Notes: a model not told the origin generated them from the letters alone. A stretch of DNA of 64,000 nucleotides from UBA6168 sp964508135 (GCA_964508135.1 CAZDSU010000014.1:48738-112737); one strand, 5' to 3'; shown: positions 42,639 through 52,156, counted from the first letter of the stretch. Made by a program: numbers and translations.

Positions 42639-44711
42639 TCATTTTACAATAAACAAACTTGCATCCATTTCCCCGTTTACTTCCACTTCTTTGGTGGTCA
42701 TAATTAGCGGCATGGGAGCGATTCCAGTAATCTTGACTACCTCCGGGAATCGGATACCGTTCACGTCTTTATAGCTTGTAATTTCATTGGTCACTAGCGT
42801 GCCGTCCTTATCCTCGATTTCCCGAACCTTAAGGTTGGTTTCCAAACTAAAGTAGTGCGTTTTTTTGGAGCCAGATGGATATTCTATCTGGATTTTGTAG
42901 GCTTTTTTGCCTTCCACCATTTCGATGCCTTTCAGCTCGGTTTTCACGCCCAGCTTATCGTAAAAACGCTCTGGGAACAAATGCCCGTCAATTTTCATGT
43001 CCTCCAGCGCTGAGCCTTCCATCACGGATTTGTTGCCCATTTGAATGTTCACGCCTTTTTCACCATCAAAAATGGATTCCATGATGACATTGCCTAGCAT
43101 GGAATTGACCATGTCAAGCTTGTTCGGTGCCATGTGATTGAGTTCGGTTACCATTTCCATGCCTTGCAAGCTGGCGGTCATGTTGAGGTAAACTGACTTA
43201 ATGTCGTCCAGTTTTTTACCCCCCACGGCATTCAGATAGTCCGCAAGCACCGTTTGAGCGGTGATGCCGGCTGGCACTTGCATCCCTTCTTCTTCGATGG
43301 GGTTGCCGTAAACATCGTAAAACCTGACTTTTTTGTCTGCCGAAAAATTGGCAAGCTTGGCTGCCACATCGTCTTTGTTACCTACTACCAATAGGTGGGT
43401 ATTTTTAGGTGAAAGGTATTTCGCAGCCATCTGCCTGATATCGTAGGTACTTACTTGGCTCAGGCGTTGAAGGTAATTTGCGTAGTAATCATCAGGCAAG
43501 TTGAAGCGAGCGGTATTCAGCGCAAAACGAGCTACCGTTTCCGGGTCTTCCAGCGACCGAGCGAAATTGCCTGTCATCACGTTTTTCACCATGCTCAGTT
43601 CCTCCTCGGGCATAGTTTCGTTACGCAGCCTGTCAATTTCAGCTAGAAACTGGACGATGGAGCTGTCCGTCACCTCGTTCCTGACGCTTGCATTGGCGTT
43701 GAAAAAGCCAATCACTGGGTCGGGGCTTAGCCCAGACCGTGCGCCGTAGGTGTATGCCTTGTCCTCACGAAGGTTCGACATGAGGCGGCTGCCGAAGTAG
43801 CTGCCCAAGACCGTGTTCATCACGCTCGCCTTGATGACGTCCTCGGTGCCGGGTTTCAAGTCAACGGGGTAGGTGACGTTGATGACTGACTGAACCGCAC
43901 CTGCTTTGTCCACGAAGTCCACCTGCGTGGCGGCGGGCTTCTGCGGCGTGTCAAATTTGATGTTTTGAACTTCGCCCTGTTTCCAATCGCCAAAGTATTT
44001 CGGGGCAAATTTTTTCACCTCTGCGGTTGTGATGTCCCCGGTTACTATCAGGTAGGAAACATTGGGCTTGAAGAATTTTTGGTAAAATTCTCGGCATTTA
44101 TCTACCGTGATTTTTTCCAATGATTTTTCAGTAGTGACCTCACCGTAGGGGTGGTTTTTGCCATTGCGGAGCACAGAGCCTACGTTATTGGCAATCGCAC
44201 TCGGGTCGTCTTTATCTTGGGCAAGCGCTGAAATGGCCTGCTTCTTCACTTTGTCAAATTCGGCTGAAGGGAATGTTGGGTTCAGTAGCACATCAGACAT
44301 CACTTCCAACAACTTGTCATTGTACCGGCTGAGGCATCCGCCCGAAACGCCCGATGCAGAACTGTTCAGGTTGGCTCCCATGAAGTCAACCGATTCGTCA
44401 ATCTGCGATTTTGTGCGGGTCGTTGTGCCTTTGCTCAACATCTGTCCAGCCAGGTCAGCGTACCCTGCAAACTCCCCTTGGAGCGTTGGTGGTACATCCA
44501 CAAAAACCTGAAAACTGATTCTTGGCAGCTTGTGGTTTTCCACCACAATCACTTTCAAGCCATTTTTTAACGTGAACTGCTCTGCCTTGCCCAATTCGAT
44601 TTTTGGCGCAGGCCCGGGTTTGGGTGCGGTATTTCGGAAGTCATTCTGCCCGTTTGCCATTTGGGCGAAAAGCAGCACTACCATTATTTTAAGGAGAAAT
44701 ATCTTTTTCAT
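42639..44711 (-). CDS. M16-family protein lacking the HxxEH zinc site
   Basis: This is a 690-aa protein with a signal peptide (residues 1-21, 'ANGQ'). It has two M16 half-domains (about 40-250 and 260-480): 'LKNGLKVIVVENHKLPRISFQV', 'HPYGEVTTEKSLEKITVDKCREFYQKFF.PN.SYLIVTGD', and 'LFN'/'DEDKAYTYGARSG'-type second-domain strands. Where an active peptidase has HxxEH, this one reads 'AGYADLAGQMLSKGT', so it is not catalytic. A C-terminal domain of about 190 aa ('DYLNAVGGKKLDDIKSVYLNM...') looks like an LolA-type or DUF4292-like barrel. It follows the active M16 gene (44791..46113) on the same strand. This matches the active/inactive M16 pairs known in bacteria. Confidence 0.85.
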   Translation of the reverse strand: MKKIFLLKIMVVLLFAQMANGQNDFRNTAPKPGPAPKIELGKAEQFTLKNGLKVIVVENHKLPRISFQVFVDVPPTLQGEFAGYADLAGQMLSKGTTTRTKSQIDESVDFMGANLNSSASGVSGGCLSRYNDKLLEVMSDVLLNPTFPSAEFDKVKKQAISALAQDKDDPSAIANNVGSVLRNGKNHPYGEVTTEKSLEKITVDKCREFYQKFFKPNVSYLIVTGDITTAEVKKFAPKYFGDWKQGEVQNIKFDTPQKPAATQVDFVDKAGAVQSVINVTYPVDLKPGTEDVIKASVMNTVLGSYFGSRLMSNLREDKAYTYGARSGLSPDPVIGFFNANASVRNEVTDSSIVQFLAEIDRLRNETMPEEELSMVKNVMTGNFARSLEDPETVARFALNTARFNLPDDYYANYLQRLSQVSTYDIRQMAAKYLSPKNTHLLVVGNKDDVAAKLANFSADKKVRFYDVYGNPIEEEGMQVPAGITAQTVLADYLNAVGGKKLDDIKSVYLNMTASLQGMEMVTELNHMAPNKLDMVNSMLGNVIMESIFDGEKGVNIQMGNKSVMEGSALEDMKIDGHLFPERFYDKLGVKTELKGIEMVEGKKAYKIQIEYPSGSKKTHYFSLETNLKVREIEDKDGTLVTNEITSYKDVNGIRFPEVVKITGIAPMPLIMTTKEVEVNGEMDASLFIVK

Positions 44712-44743
44712 AAAACGTTGATTAGTATTAATTTAGGCGAAAG

Positions 44744-44776
44744 AGCGATACGATTGCTCCAAGCAATCGTATCGCT
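44744..44776. repeat. Perfect 15-bp palindrome with CCA loop
   Basis: The arms 44744..44758 (AGCGATACGATTGCT) and 44762..44776 are exact complements around a three-base loop. It lies between the two M16 genes, 14 bp after the stop of the upstream one. It could modulate relative expression of the two subunits. Confidence 0.85.
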
Positions 44777-44790
44777 TCTATTTCTGTTGG

Positions 44791-46113
44791 TTAAGGATTG
44801 GAAGGTTTGGGCAGGTAGTACAGCACCACTCGGTTGTTTTTTGTGAAATACTTCTTGGCCACCCGTTGAATGTCCTCACGAGTCACTTTCATGTAGCGGT
44901 CAATCTCGGTGTTGATGAGGTTGGCTTCGCCAAAATAGGTGTGGTAGTTGGCAAGGCTTTCAGCAATTCCCTGCACCGTTTCGTTGGTGCTGATAAAGTC
45001 GTTTTCGACTTGGTTGCGCAGCTTTTGAAACTCCACTTCCGAAATCAACTCGGTCTGCACCTTCATCACCTCAGCATCCATGCTTGACTCCACATCCTTT
45101 GGGTCAACACCGCCGTTGCAGATGCCAAAGGCGATGGAAACGCCTGGGTCTTCGAGTGAAAGCGGGAAGTTGCCCACAAAGAGTGCCTTTTGCTGCTCAT
45201 CAATCAGCGCCTTGTGCAGTCGGGAACTCTCGCCTTGGGAGAGCAATTGCGAAAGCATCGTTACGGCATAAAAATCCGGGGTTCCCTGCGCCGGGATGCG
45301 GTAGGTCTGGATGACCGCTGGCAGTTGCACGTTGTCGAAGATGGTGTCACGCACTTCGCCGCCAAGTTCCGGCTCGACAATCTTTGGGCGATATGGGTCT
45401 TTTTGCTTTGGAATACCAGCGAAATACTTGCTAATCAATGACTTGGCTTCTTCAACATTTATGTCGCCAGCGATGGACAGCGTGGCATTGTTTGGCACAT
45501 AAAAGTCGGCGTAAAACTGCTTGTAGTCCACCTCCTGCGCTGCATCGAGGTGCTCCATGTAGCCGATGATTGGCCATTTGTACGGGTGGTTGCGGAAGGC
45601 CCTCTTCATGGATTCCTCAAGCACCGTTCCGTAGGGCTGGTTGTCAATCCGTTGGCGGCGCTCCTCCTTCACTACCTGCCGTTGCGTTTCGATGCCCACT
45701 TGCTCCACCTTGGCTTGGAGCATCCGCTCCGATTCGAGCCAGAGTCCGAGGCCAAGTTGGTTGGAGGGCAGCACTTCGTAATAAAAAGTGCGGTCCCAGC
45801 TCGTGTTGGCGTTGTTCGTTCCGCCTGCTTTTTGGATGTAGTCGTCGAATTCGCCACGGGCGATGTTCGCCGAGCCTTCAAAAAGCAGGTGCTCGAAAAA
45901 ATGCGCAAACCCCGTGCGGTCCGGTTTTTCGTTTTTGGAACCGACATGGTACAGCACCGACACGGCCACGATGGGCGTGGAGTGGTCTTCGTGCAGGATT
46001 ACGTGGAGGCCGTTTGGAAGGTCGTACTCCGTGAAGCTTATTTTATTGGTTTGAGCATGGAGGCTCACCACCCCTAAAATGACCCAAAGCAGGGTAAAAC
46101 AGTTTTTTATCAT
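44791..46113 (-). CDS. M16-family zinc metallopeptidase (catalytic subunit)
   Basis: From ATG 46113 ('MIKNCFTLLWVILGVVSLHAQ', signal peptide) the protein is 440 aa. The inverted zinc motif HxxEH is at 71-75 ('GFAHFFEHLLFEGS'), with the downstream Glu ligand near 150-151 ('VVKEERRQRIDNQPYG'). The second half-domain includes 'QLLSQGESSRLHKALID'. It is likely a periplasmic or outer-membrane-associated peptidase partnering the HxxEH-less protein encoded just downstream. The longer upstream start at 46353 adds about 80 residues without signal character and is rejected. Confidence 0.9.
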   Translation of the reverse strand: MIKNCFTLLWVILGVVSLHAQTNKISFTEYDLPNGLHVILHEDHSTPIVAVSVLYHVGSKNEKPDRTGFAHFFEHLLFEGSANIARGEFDDYIQKAGGTNNANTSWDRTFYYEVLPSNQLGLGLWLESERMLQAKVEQVGIETQRQVVKEERRQRIDNQPYGTVLEESMKRAFRNHPYKWPIIGYMEHLDAAQEVDYKQFYADFYVPNNATLSIAGDINVEEAKSLISKYFAGIPKQKDPYRPKIVEPELGGEVRDTIFDNVQLPAVIQTYRIPAQGTPDFYAVTMLSQLLSQGESSRLHKALIDEQQKALFVGNFPLSLEDPGVSIAFGICNGGVDPKDVESSMDAEVMKVQTELISEVEFQKLRNQVENDFISTNETVQGIAESLANYHTYFGEANLINTEIDRYMKVTREDIQRVAKKYFTKNNRVVLYYLPKPSNP

Positions 46114-46366
46114 TGCTTGAACGTTTAGATTGATTTTGAATAAATTACTGATAACCAATTGTTTAGAAGATTTTGTTAGCTTGTAAAAAGGGCGAACTTG
46201 GCATTTCGGGGCGAAGTTGTCAAAAATATCCTCAACACTTCCTTTGTTTGGAGGTTTGTGGCGATTTGATAGACAAACGAAAAAGCGGAATGGTTGTTTA
46301 GACGCATAATTTGTATTTGTGCAACTTGGTTTGCTTTTCTTTGCCTTCTGCAATCAAAAACGCAAA

Positions 46367-47416
46367 ATGACCGACGAAATTTTCATGCAGCGATGTTTCG
46401 ACTTGGCCCGCCTTGGTGCTGGCAGCGTCAGCCCAAACCCGATGGTTGGCGCAGTGCTGGTACACGAGGGCCGCATCATCGGTGAGGGCTGGCACAGGCA
46501 GTACGGGCTAGCTCACGCCGAGGTCAACTGTGTAGCTTCCGTATTGGAAAAAGACCGCCATTTGATGGATAAATCTACGCTTTTCGTCTCCCTCGAACCC
46601 TGCTGTTTTCATGGGAAAACACCTGCCTGCACGGACCTGATTTTGCGGAAGCGAATCCCAAAAGTTGTCATTGCCAGCTTGGACGAAACGCCAGAAGTGG
46701 CTGGGAAGGGCGTCGAGTTGTTGCGAAATGCTGGCGTTGAGGTCATAACGGGCATTTGCGCCAGCCAAGCCAACCTCCCCAGCGAGATTCGCAATGTTTT
46801 TGTGTCAAAAAAGCGGCCATTCATCCAACTCAAATTTGCCCAATCGGTGGACGGCTACATGGGTACACCGGGCAAGCAGGTCTGGTTGAGCAACCAGTTT
46901 TCGCAAGTGCTGGCGCACAAGGGCCGGGCTGAATTCGACGCCATCCTTGTCGGAACGAACACGGCGCTGACCGATGACCCCGCGCTTACAAATCGGCATT
47001 GGTTTGGCAAGTCGCCGCTGCGCATCGTGCTGGACAGGCATCGCCGTTTGCCCTCAAACCTCCAGCTTTTACAGGGCACTGCAACTACTTGGGTTGTCAC
47101 TGAAAAGCTACTTGCAGGCGATGAAAGCAATGATTTGCTCCGCTTTTTTGAGTTGGATTTTGATACACACCTGCTCGAAAACCTGATGGGGTTGCTTTTT
47201 GAACGCCGAATAACTTCGCTCATCGTGGAGGGCGGAGCGTTTACTATTCGGCAATTTTTGCAAAAAGACCTGTGGGATGAAGCCGTGATTTTTACGACTC
47301 CCGCTCGGCTAGGTGAAGGGATTTTGACACCAACGCCGATGGGGCGTGAGGTGGCCAGGTACCAATTGGGTAAAGACACTTTAACAATTCTTAGGAATGC
47401 CGTTGATTGCCGTTAA
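46367..47416 (+). CDS. ribD: Bifunctional riboflavin biosynthesis deaminase/reductase RibD
   Basis: From ATG 46367 the protein is 349 aa. The deaminase domain (1-145) has His50-Ala-Glu52 and the zinc cysteines Cys79 and Cys88 in 'EPCCFHGKTPAC'. The reductase domain (about 150-349) starts 'RPFIQLKFAQSVDGYMGTP', then 'VGTNTALTDDPALTNR' and 'LIVEGGAFTIRQFL'. It performs the second and third steps of riboflavin synthesis. A start 16 codons upstream (46319) is possible but unconserved. No FMN riboswitch is visible upstream. Confidence 0.93.
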   Translation: MTDEIFMQRCFDLARLGAGSVSPNPMVGAVLVHEGRIIGEGWHRQYGLAHAEVNCVASVLEKDRHLMDKSTLFVSLEPCCFHGKTPACTDLILRKRIPKVVIASLDETPEVAGKGVELLRNAGVEVITGICASQANLPSEIRNVFVSKKRPFIQLKFAQSVDGYMGTPGKQVWLSNQFSQVLAHKGRAEFDAILVGTNTALTDDPALTNRHWFGKSPLRIVLDRHRRLPSNLQLLQGTATTWVVTEKLLAGDESNDLLRFFELDFDTHLLENLMGLLFERRITSLIVEGGAFTIRQFLQKDLWDEAVIFTTPARLGEGILTPTPMGREVARYQLGKDTLTILRNAVDCR

Positions 47417-47511
47417 ACTTTGTTTAAAGTGCATTTTTCACACCCTCAACTTAACTGTCAAACTGTTTACAGCTTGTAAATTCGCAGTTTAAATAGTAAA
47501 ATTTTGAAAGC

Positions 47512-48072
47512 ATGAGGAATGTAATGTTTGGATTGGGGGCGTTGGTTTTGTTGCTTGGTGCGCTTGCGTTCAAAAAGCCTGAAGCGCTTGTTAAGCCCGC
47601 TCCCGCAGATGCCATTAGTTGGATTACCTGGGAGCAAATGCTCGAAAAATCGAAGACCCATCCCAGAAAAATCGTGGTGGATGTTTACACTGACTGGTGC
47701 GGCTGGTGCAAGCGCATGGACGCCACCACGTTCAGCGACCCATGTCTGGCCAAATACATCAACCAAACCTACTACGCCGTCAAGTTCGATGCGGAGCAAA
47801 AGCAGGACATCGTGTTCAAAGAAAAGACCTACAAGTTCGTGAAGAACGGGATGAGGGGCTACCATGAGCTTGCTGCCGAAATCACAAGGGGCCAGTTAAG
47901 CTTCCCAACGGTGGTGTTTTTGGATGAAAAAATCGAAGTGATCCAGTCCATTCCCGGCTACCGGGACGCCAAGGAATTTGAAACGATTGCAACCTATTTT
48001 GGCCGCAACGAGCACTTGAAAACCCCTTGGGAGACCTACCAGAAAACCTACAAGCCACTTCCAAAAAATTGA
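47512..48072 (+). CDS. Exported thioredoxin-like protein (CGWC)
   Basis: This is a 186-aa protein. An N-terminal hydrophobic segment (residues 5-20) is a signal or anchor. The thioredoxin-like domain starts 'HPRKIVVDVYTDWCGWCKRMD' with Cys63/Cys66, and the cis-Pro loop is 'SFPTVVFLDE'. CGWC with a following Lys-Arg-Met is typical of the DUF255/thioredoxin_7 group. It is probably a periplasmic thiol-disulfide protein of unknown partner. It is followed by a terminator. Confidence 0.83.
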   Translation: MRNVMFGLGALVLLLGALAFKKPEALVKPAPADAISWITWEQMLEKSKTHPRKIVVDVYTDWCGWCKRMDATTFSDPCLAKYINQTYYAVKFDAEQKQDIVFKEKTYKFVKNGMRGYHELAAEITRGQLSFPTVVFLDEKIEVIQSIPGYRDAKEFETIATYFGRNEHLKTPWETYQKTYKPLPKN

Positions 48073-48117
48073 CCTCGCACCCCGAAAACCTTTTTAGGGA
48101 AGGAAGGTCAAAATAAA

Positions 48118-48160
48118 ATGAGCGACCTGTTGATGTGATACCAACAGGTCGTTCTATTTT
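48118..48160 (+). terminator. Terminator after the thioredoxin-like gene
   Basis: CGACCTGTTG (48123..48132) and CAACAGGTCG (48142..48151) form a perfect 10-bp stem with a 9-nt loop, followed by TTCTATTTT. It lies about 50 bp past the stop. Confidence 0.72.
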
Positions 48161-48204
48161 CGCCCTTCCTCAAACCCTCAAAATCTCAAACCCTCACCTC
48201 CTCC

Positions 48205-49440
48205 ATGTCGCATACGCTTTTCGAGTTCAATGAATTTATCCGCAGGGTGATCGCGCTCAACCTGCCGCAGGCGCTTTGGATTCGGTCCGAACTGGCGGAC
48301 GTGAAAGTGTCGAAGGGGCATTTTTACCTCGATTTGGTGCAAAAAAGGGAGGACAGTGAAGAAATCATCGCCCAAGCCCAGGCAGTCATTTGGTCAAAAA
48401 ACTACCGCAGCCTGCAAAGAAAAATAGGCGCAGACCTTGAGACGCTGTTACAGCCGGGCATGGAAATCCTGTTTTTGGCAAAAGCCGAGTTTCATGAGCG
48501 TTTCGGTTTAAAGTTGATGGTAGAAGACATTGACCCTTCCCACACACTGGGAAAGCTCGAAATGCAGCGCCGGGAAACTATCCGTAAGTTGCAGGTACTG
48601 AACTTGTTACAAAAAAATGGGCAGTTGGCACTCCGTCCGGTTTTGCAGCGGATTGCTGTGCTGAGTTCCGAGCGTGCTGCTGGTTTTCAGGATTTCTTGA
48701 AACACCTCACGGGGAACTCGTTTGGCTATCGTTTCAGCATCGAGTTTTTCCAAGTGGCAGTGCAGGGTGGTTCGGTGGAAAAAGAGGTGATTGCGCAATT
48801 GGAATCGCTGGCGCTGAGGCAGCAGGATTTTGATGCCGTGGTCATCATCCGGGGTGGGGGAGCGAGGCTTGACTTGGCGGCTTTCGACAGTTTTTTATTG
48901 GCAAAAACGGTGGCCGACATGCCCCTGCCAGTGCTCACTGGAATCGGCCACGACGTGGACGAAACCGTGCTCGACCTTGTGGCGCATACTTCGCTCAAAA
49001 CACCGACTGCCGTTGCCGATTTCATTTTGCACCGCAACCTCAACTATGAATCGCAGATGATGAACCTGGGGCTGGAAACTAAAAATATTGCCCTTCGAAT
49101 TATGAAAGAAAAGGAATCGAGGCTGCAGCAAGTTGCACAACTGATTGATTTTCAGTTGAAAAGCAATTTTCGCCGACAGGCGCAAATGTTGGATTACATC
49201 GAGAAAGAACTGCCCAGCATTTTGAGGAACCGATTTTCAAATGCACATGCTCAACTCGACAATTTTGAAAAAATTGTCCGGCTACTTGGCCCAGAAGCCG
49301 CTTTCCAGCGGGGGTTTGCTATGGTGTTCAAGCGAGGCAAATCGGTCACGGAAGTTGCGCAATTAGGCTCAGGGGACGAAGTACAGGTGCAATTGAAAAA
49401 AGGAAAATTCCAAGCAACCGTTAAAAACATTGAGAAATGA
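48205..49440 (+). CDS. xseA: Exodeoxyribonuclease VII large subunit
   Basis: This is a 411-aa protein with an N-terminal OB-fold ('LWIRSELADVKVSKGHFYLDLVQK'). The XseA core has 'IAVLSSERAAGFQDFLKHL', 'VVIIRGGGARLDLAAFDSFLLAKTVADMPLPVLTGIGHDVDETVLDLVAHTSLKTPTAVADF', and then a long coiled coil. The Asp-containing 'GGGARLDLAAFD' and 'GHDVDETVLD' motifs are the nuclease site. Its TGA overlaps the ATG of xseB (ATGA). Confidence 0.95.
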   Translation: MSHTLFEFNEFIRRVIALNLPQALWIRSELADVKVSKGHFYLDLVQKREDSEEIIAQAQAVIWSKNYRSLQRKIGADLETLLQPGMEILFLAKAEFHERFGLKLMVEDIDPSHTLGKLEMQRRETIRKLQVLNLLQKNGQLALRPVLQRIAVLSSERAAGFQDFLKHLTGNSFGYRFSIEFFQVAVQGGSVEKEVIAQLESLALRQQDFDAVVIIRGGGARLDLAAFDSFLLAKTVADMPLPVLTGIGHDVDETVLDLVAHTSLKTPTAVADFILHRNLNYESQMMNLGLETKNIALRIMKEKESRLQQVAQLIDFQLKSNFRRQAQMLDYIEKELPSILRNRFSNAHAQLDNFEKIVRLLGPEAAFQRGFAMVFKRGKSVTEVAQLGSGDEVQVQLKKGKFQATVKNIEK

Positions 49441-49631
49441 CAAAGCCAAAAGCCAAAATCACTTACGAATCGGCCTTGAAGGAATTGCAGGGCATCGTCT
49501 CAGTCCTACAGGAAGAAGCAGTCAGCATGGACGACCTTTCCGAAAAGGTGAACCGTGCTGCCGAGTTGTTGAAATTTTGCAGGGAAAATCTGCGGGAAAC
49601 GGAGAAGAAGGTGCAAGGGCTTTTCGAGTAG
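49437..49631 (+). CDS. xseB: Exodeoxyribonuclease VII small subunit
   Basis: This is a 64-aa helical protein: 'ITYESALKELQGIVSVLQEEAVSMDDLSEKVNRAAELLKFCRENLRETEKKVQ', the standard XseB pattern (normally 'ELE.IV..LE.....LEE.L..YE.G..L...C...L..AE'). It overlaps the xseA stop by ATGA, so subunit production is coupled. Confidence 0.93.
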   Translation: MTKPKAKITYESALKELQGIVSVLQEEAVSMDDLSEKVNRAAELLKFCRENLRETEKKVQGLFE

Positions 49632-49713
49632 GCCTTTCAAAAAGTGATTGCCGAAGGCAACCTGCAAACTTGAAGGAACTTCAAGGTCATTCAGAATGCC
49701 TTCGGCAATTTGT

Positions 49714-51063
49714 TCAATCCACGTACATTTCAAATTCCACACGACGGTTCTTCTCCCGGCCAGGAGCGAACATGTTGTCACCAATCGGTTTTGACTCGCC
49801 GAAGCCGATGTAGCTAATCCGATTACTTGGAACTCCTTTCGAAACGAGGTAATCGTAACAAGTTTTTGCCCGCCTGTCCGACAACTTTTGGTTATCATCT
49901 GCTTCACCAATGCTATCGGTATGGCCGCTGATGCGGAGTTTTTGCTCAGGATAATTCTGCATGATTTTGGCAATTTCATCCAATACATTGTGTGATGAAG
50001 CCAATAATTTGGCACTTCCAGTCTCAAACTGAACAGCCTTCATGGCAAATTCCAGCACTTCCTTTTCTTCCGGCTTCAACTCAGGACAGCCCTTGTTGGA
50101 GGCGGGGCCAGCCGTATCAGGGCATCTGTCCTCGAAATCGGCCACTCCGTCACCGTCGCTATCTGGACAGCCCTTGTTTAACGCGGAGCCAGCGGCATTT
50201 GGGCAAAGGTCGTTTTCGTCCGCCACGCCGTCACCATCTTGGTCACGGTTGGGGCAACCGAAAAGTTCAATAGTTCCGGCTTCGTCCGGGCAGCGGTCTT
50301 TTTGGTCTGCAATACCATCCCCATCACGGTCGGGGCAGCCAGCGAGGGCTGGTTTGCCAGCCTCTTTTGGGCATTCGTCGAACTTGTCTGCCACGCCGTC
50401 GGTATCGCTGTCAGGACAGCCCATGAGGTTGGCAGTGCCAGGTTCGTCCGGGCATTGGTCTTCGCTGTCCAGTACGCCGTCCTTATCACGGTCTGTCACT
50501 TTTTCTTCTTCAACAACGCCGCCAAGCACCATCCAAATGCCGAGTGCGTGTTGAAGCTGGTTGCGGTTTTCGTTGAGGTCAAAACGGTACTGTGTCTCTA
50601 AACTGAGGTAAAGGTTGGGGAACGCTTTGATGTTTAGGCCTAGCCCAACCGGGAACTCTGGGTTCATGGCCCAGTCGTTTTGTGTCTCGGACATCAGGCC
50701 AGCCCCTGCAAGCAGGTAGGGGTAAAACCGTGCTTCGGGTTTGGTAAATTTCAGGTGAAGCACTGCATCGAGGCTACCGATCAACTCCGCATTTCGCACA
50801 GTGCCCTGGTCGTCGAGGGGCAGGTAGGCCTTGCCCAGTTTGAGCGGAATGGCGAGGTTGAGCATCTTGCCAAGGTGGCGGATATAGGTCAGTTCAACGC
50901 CACTGGTGTAGTCGTATTTGTCGAATTTCTGGGTGATTGGGTACTGAAAATTGTCCCAAGTCCAGCGGAATGCGAGCGCATTCGGCGAGCTTTCACTTTG
51001 AGCGCACAACTGGCCAAATGCAAGCAGCATGGAGAAACAGGAAATGAATAAAGCCTTTTTCAT
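49714..51063 (-). CDS. OmpA-family protein with thrombospondin type 3 repeats
   Basis: This is a 449-aa outer-membrane protein. The signal peptide covers 1-21. An N-terminal beta-barrel-like domain spans to about 190 ('YPYLLAGAGLMSE', 'YLSLETQYRFDLNE'). Calcium-binding TSP3 repeats follow (about 192-340, at least five D-x-D-x-D-G-x2-D...C-P units). The C-terminal OmpA domain is at 345-449 ('ISGHTDSIGEADDNQKLSDRRAKTCYDYLVSKGVP', ending 'GREKNRRVEFEMYVD'), which binds peptidoglycan. It links the outer membrane to the cell wall and is monocistronic. Confidence 0.92.
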   Translation of the reverse strand: MKKALFISCFSMLLAFGQLCAQSESSPNALAFRWTWDNFQYPITQKFDKYDYTSGVELTYIRHLGKMLNLAIPLKLGKAYLPLDDQGTVRNAELIGSLDAVLHLKFTKPEARFYPYLLAGAGLMSETQNDWAMNPEFPVGLGLNIKAFPNLYLSLETQYRFDLNENRNQLQHALGIWMVLGGVVEEEKVTDRDKDGVLDSEDQCPDEPGTANLMGCPDSDTDGVADKFDECPKEAGKPALAGCPDRDGDGIADQKDRCPDEAGTIELFGCPNRDQDGDGVADENDLCPNAAGSALNKGCPDSDGDGVADFEDRCPDTAGPASNKGCPELKPEEKEVLEFAMKAVQFETGSAKLLASSHNVLDEIAKIMQNYPEQKLRISGHTDSIGEADDNQKLSDRRAKTCYDYLVSKGVPSNRISYIGFGESKPIGDNMFAPGREKNRRVEFEMYVD

Positions 51064-51217
51064 CTCATTTTAGGTTTTAGTATTTAAAAAGGTAGGATTG
51101 CCAACTGAATTCGAGCGCATTCTGCCGTCCGATGGGAAGCGGTTATTGGACGTAATGATAGTGGTATTGTAACAAAATCCAACTCGAAAAAGCGAAAAAC
51201 TCCAAGTGTGACCGACC

Positions 51218-52156
51218 TTACTCCTCAATCAAACCCCGGCCTTCTTTCACGATTCTGCCTTCTTTTTCCAACTTTTTCATCAGCCGGTCAAGGATGCCGT
51301 TGATGAAGTCTTTGCTTTTGTCCGTGCTGTACTGCTTCGATATTTCAACGTATTCGTTCAGCGTGACTTTCGTTGGGATGGTGTTGAAGGTCATCAGTTC
51401 GCACAATGCCATTTTCAACAAAATCATGTCGAGAATGGCCACCCGCTCGGCATCCCAGTTCTTGAGGGCCGGTTCGATTATTTCGAGCAATTCTTTGTCT
51501 TCGCTGTTGACTTTTTGCAGCAATATTTCTCCAAACTCCTTGACCGTTTCGTCGGTCGGCTCGAATTCAGAATAGAAATCACCTGTGGCAGGCAGTGCCT
51601 TCAGCGTCTTTTTCATGGCGCCCACGATGAGCGATTTGTCGTCGAACCAAGAAAAATAGTGGTCTTCCACCATTTCGTTGAAATGCTCGCTGCCGTTGAA
51701 GTGCTTGTAAAGGTTGAGCATGGCCTGCCGGTAAAATTCAGGCGAATCATCTTTGCTGGAGAGAAACTCGATGTAGTCTTCCGTTTTGGCAAATTCGTTG
51801 TAGAGGTAACGGGTGTCGTCTTCCGACATTTTTTCCAAAATCTTTTGGGTGGTCAGTAGTGTCTTGAAGCCCCGGTTGTCCTGGATGGACCTGATCATTT
51901 CGTTGTCGCAGAGTTTTGGCCGGAAAGCTTTGTCCTCGTCGGTGGGCCTGTGCTTGGCAAGTTTTGAATTGTAGTCAATCTTTGCGTATTCCGCTACTCG
52001 GACGAGTTGCAGCACGTTAAAAAGGTACATTTCAAAGGACTGGCGGATACTGTTGTTGTAGAGAAGCATGGCGTGTCGGAAGGAAAGTTCCTTGTCACGG
52101 CTCATGGCATATAGCACCTGCATTACTTTGATGCGGATGTTTCTTCTGCTCAGCAT
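51218..52156 (-). CDS. nusB: Transcription antitermination factor NusB (long form)
   Basis: This is a 312-aa protein. It starts with 'MLSRRNIRIKVMQVLYAMSRD', the NusB N-terminal signature. A long insert of about 150 aa, typical of Bacteroidota NusB, follows. The C-terminal NusB core is 'NWDAERVAILDMILLKMALCELMTFNTIPTKVTLNEYVEISKQYSTDKSKDFINGILDRL'. It binds NusE/boxA in rRNA antitermination. The length is twice that of the proteobacterial form but normal for the phylum. Confidence 0.93.
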   Translation of the reverse strand: MLSRRNIRIKVMQVLYAMSRDKELSFRHAMLLYNNSIRQSFEMYLFNVLQLVRVAEYAKIDYNSKLAKHRPTDEDKAFRPKLCDNEMIRSIQDNRGFKTLLTTQKILEKMSEDDTRYLYNEFAKTEDYIEFLSSKDDSPEFYRQAMLNLYKHFNGSEHFNEMVEDHYFSWFDDKSLIVGAMKKTLKALPATGDFYSEFEPTDETVKEFGEILLQKVNSEDKELLEIIEPALKNWDAERVAILDMILLKMALCELMTFNTIPTKVTLNEYVEISKQYSTDKSKDFINGILDRLMKKLEKEGRIVKEGRGLIEE

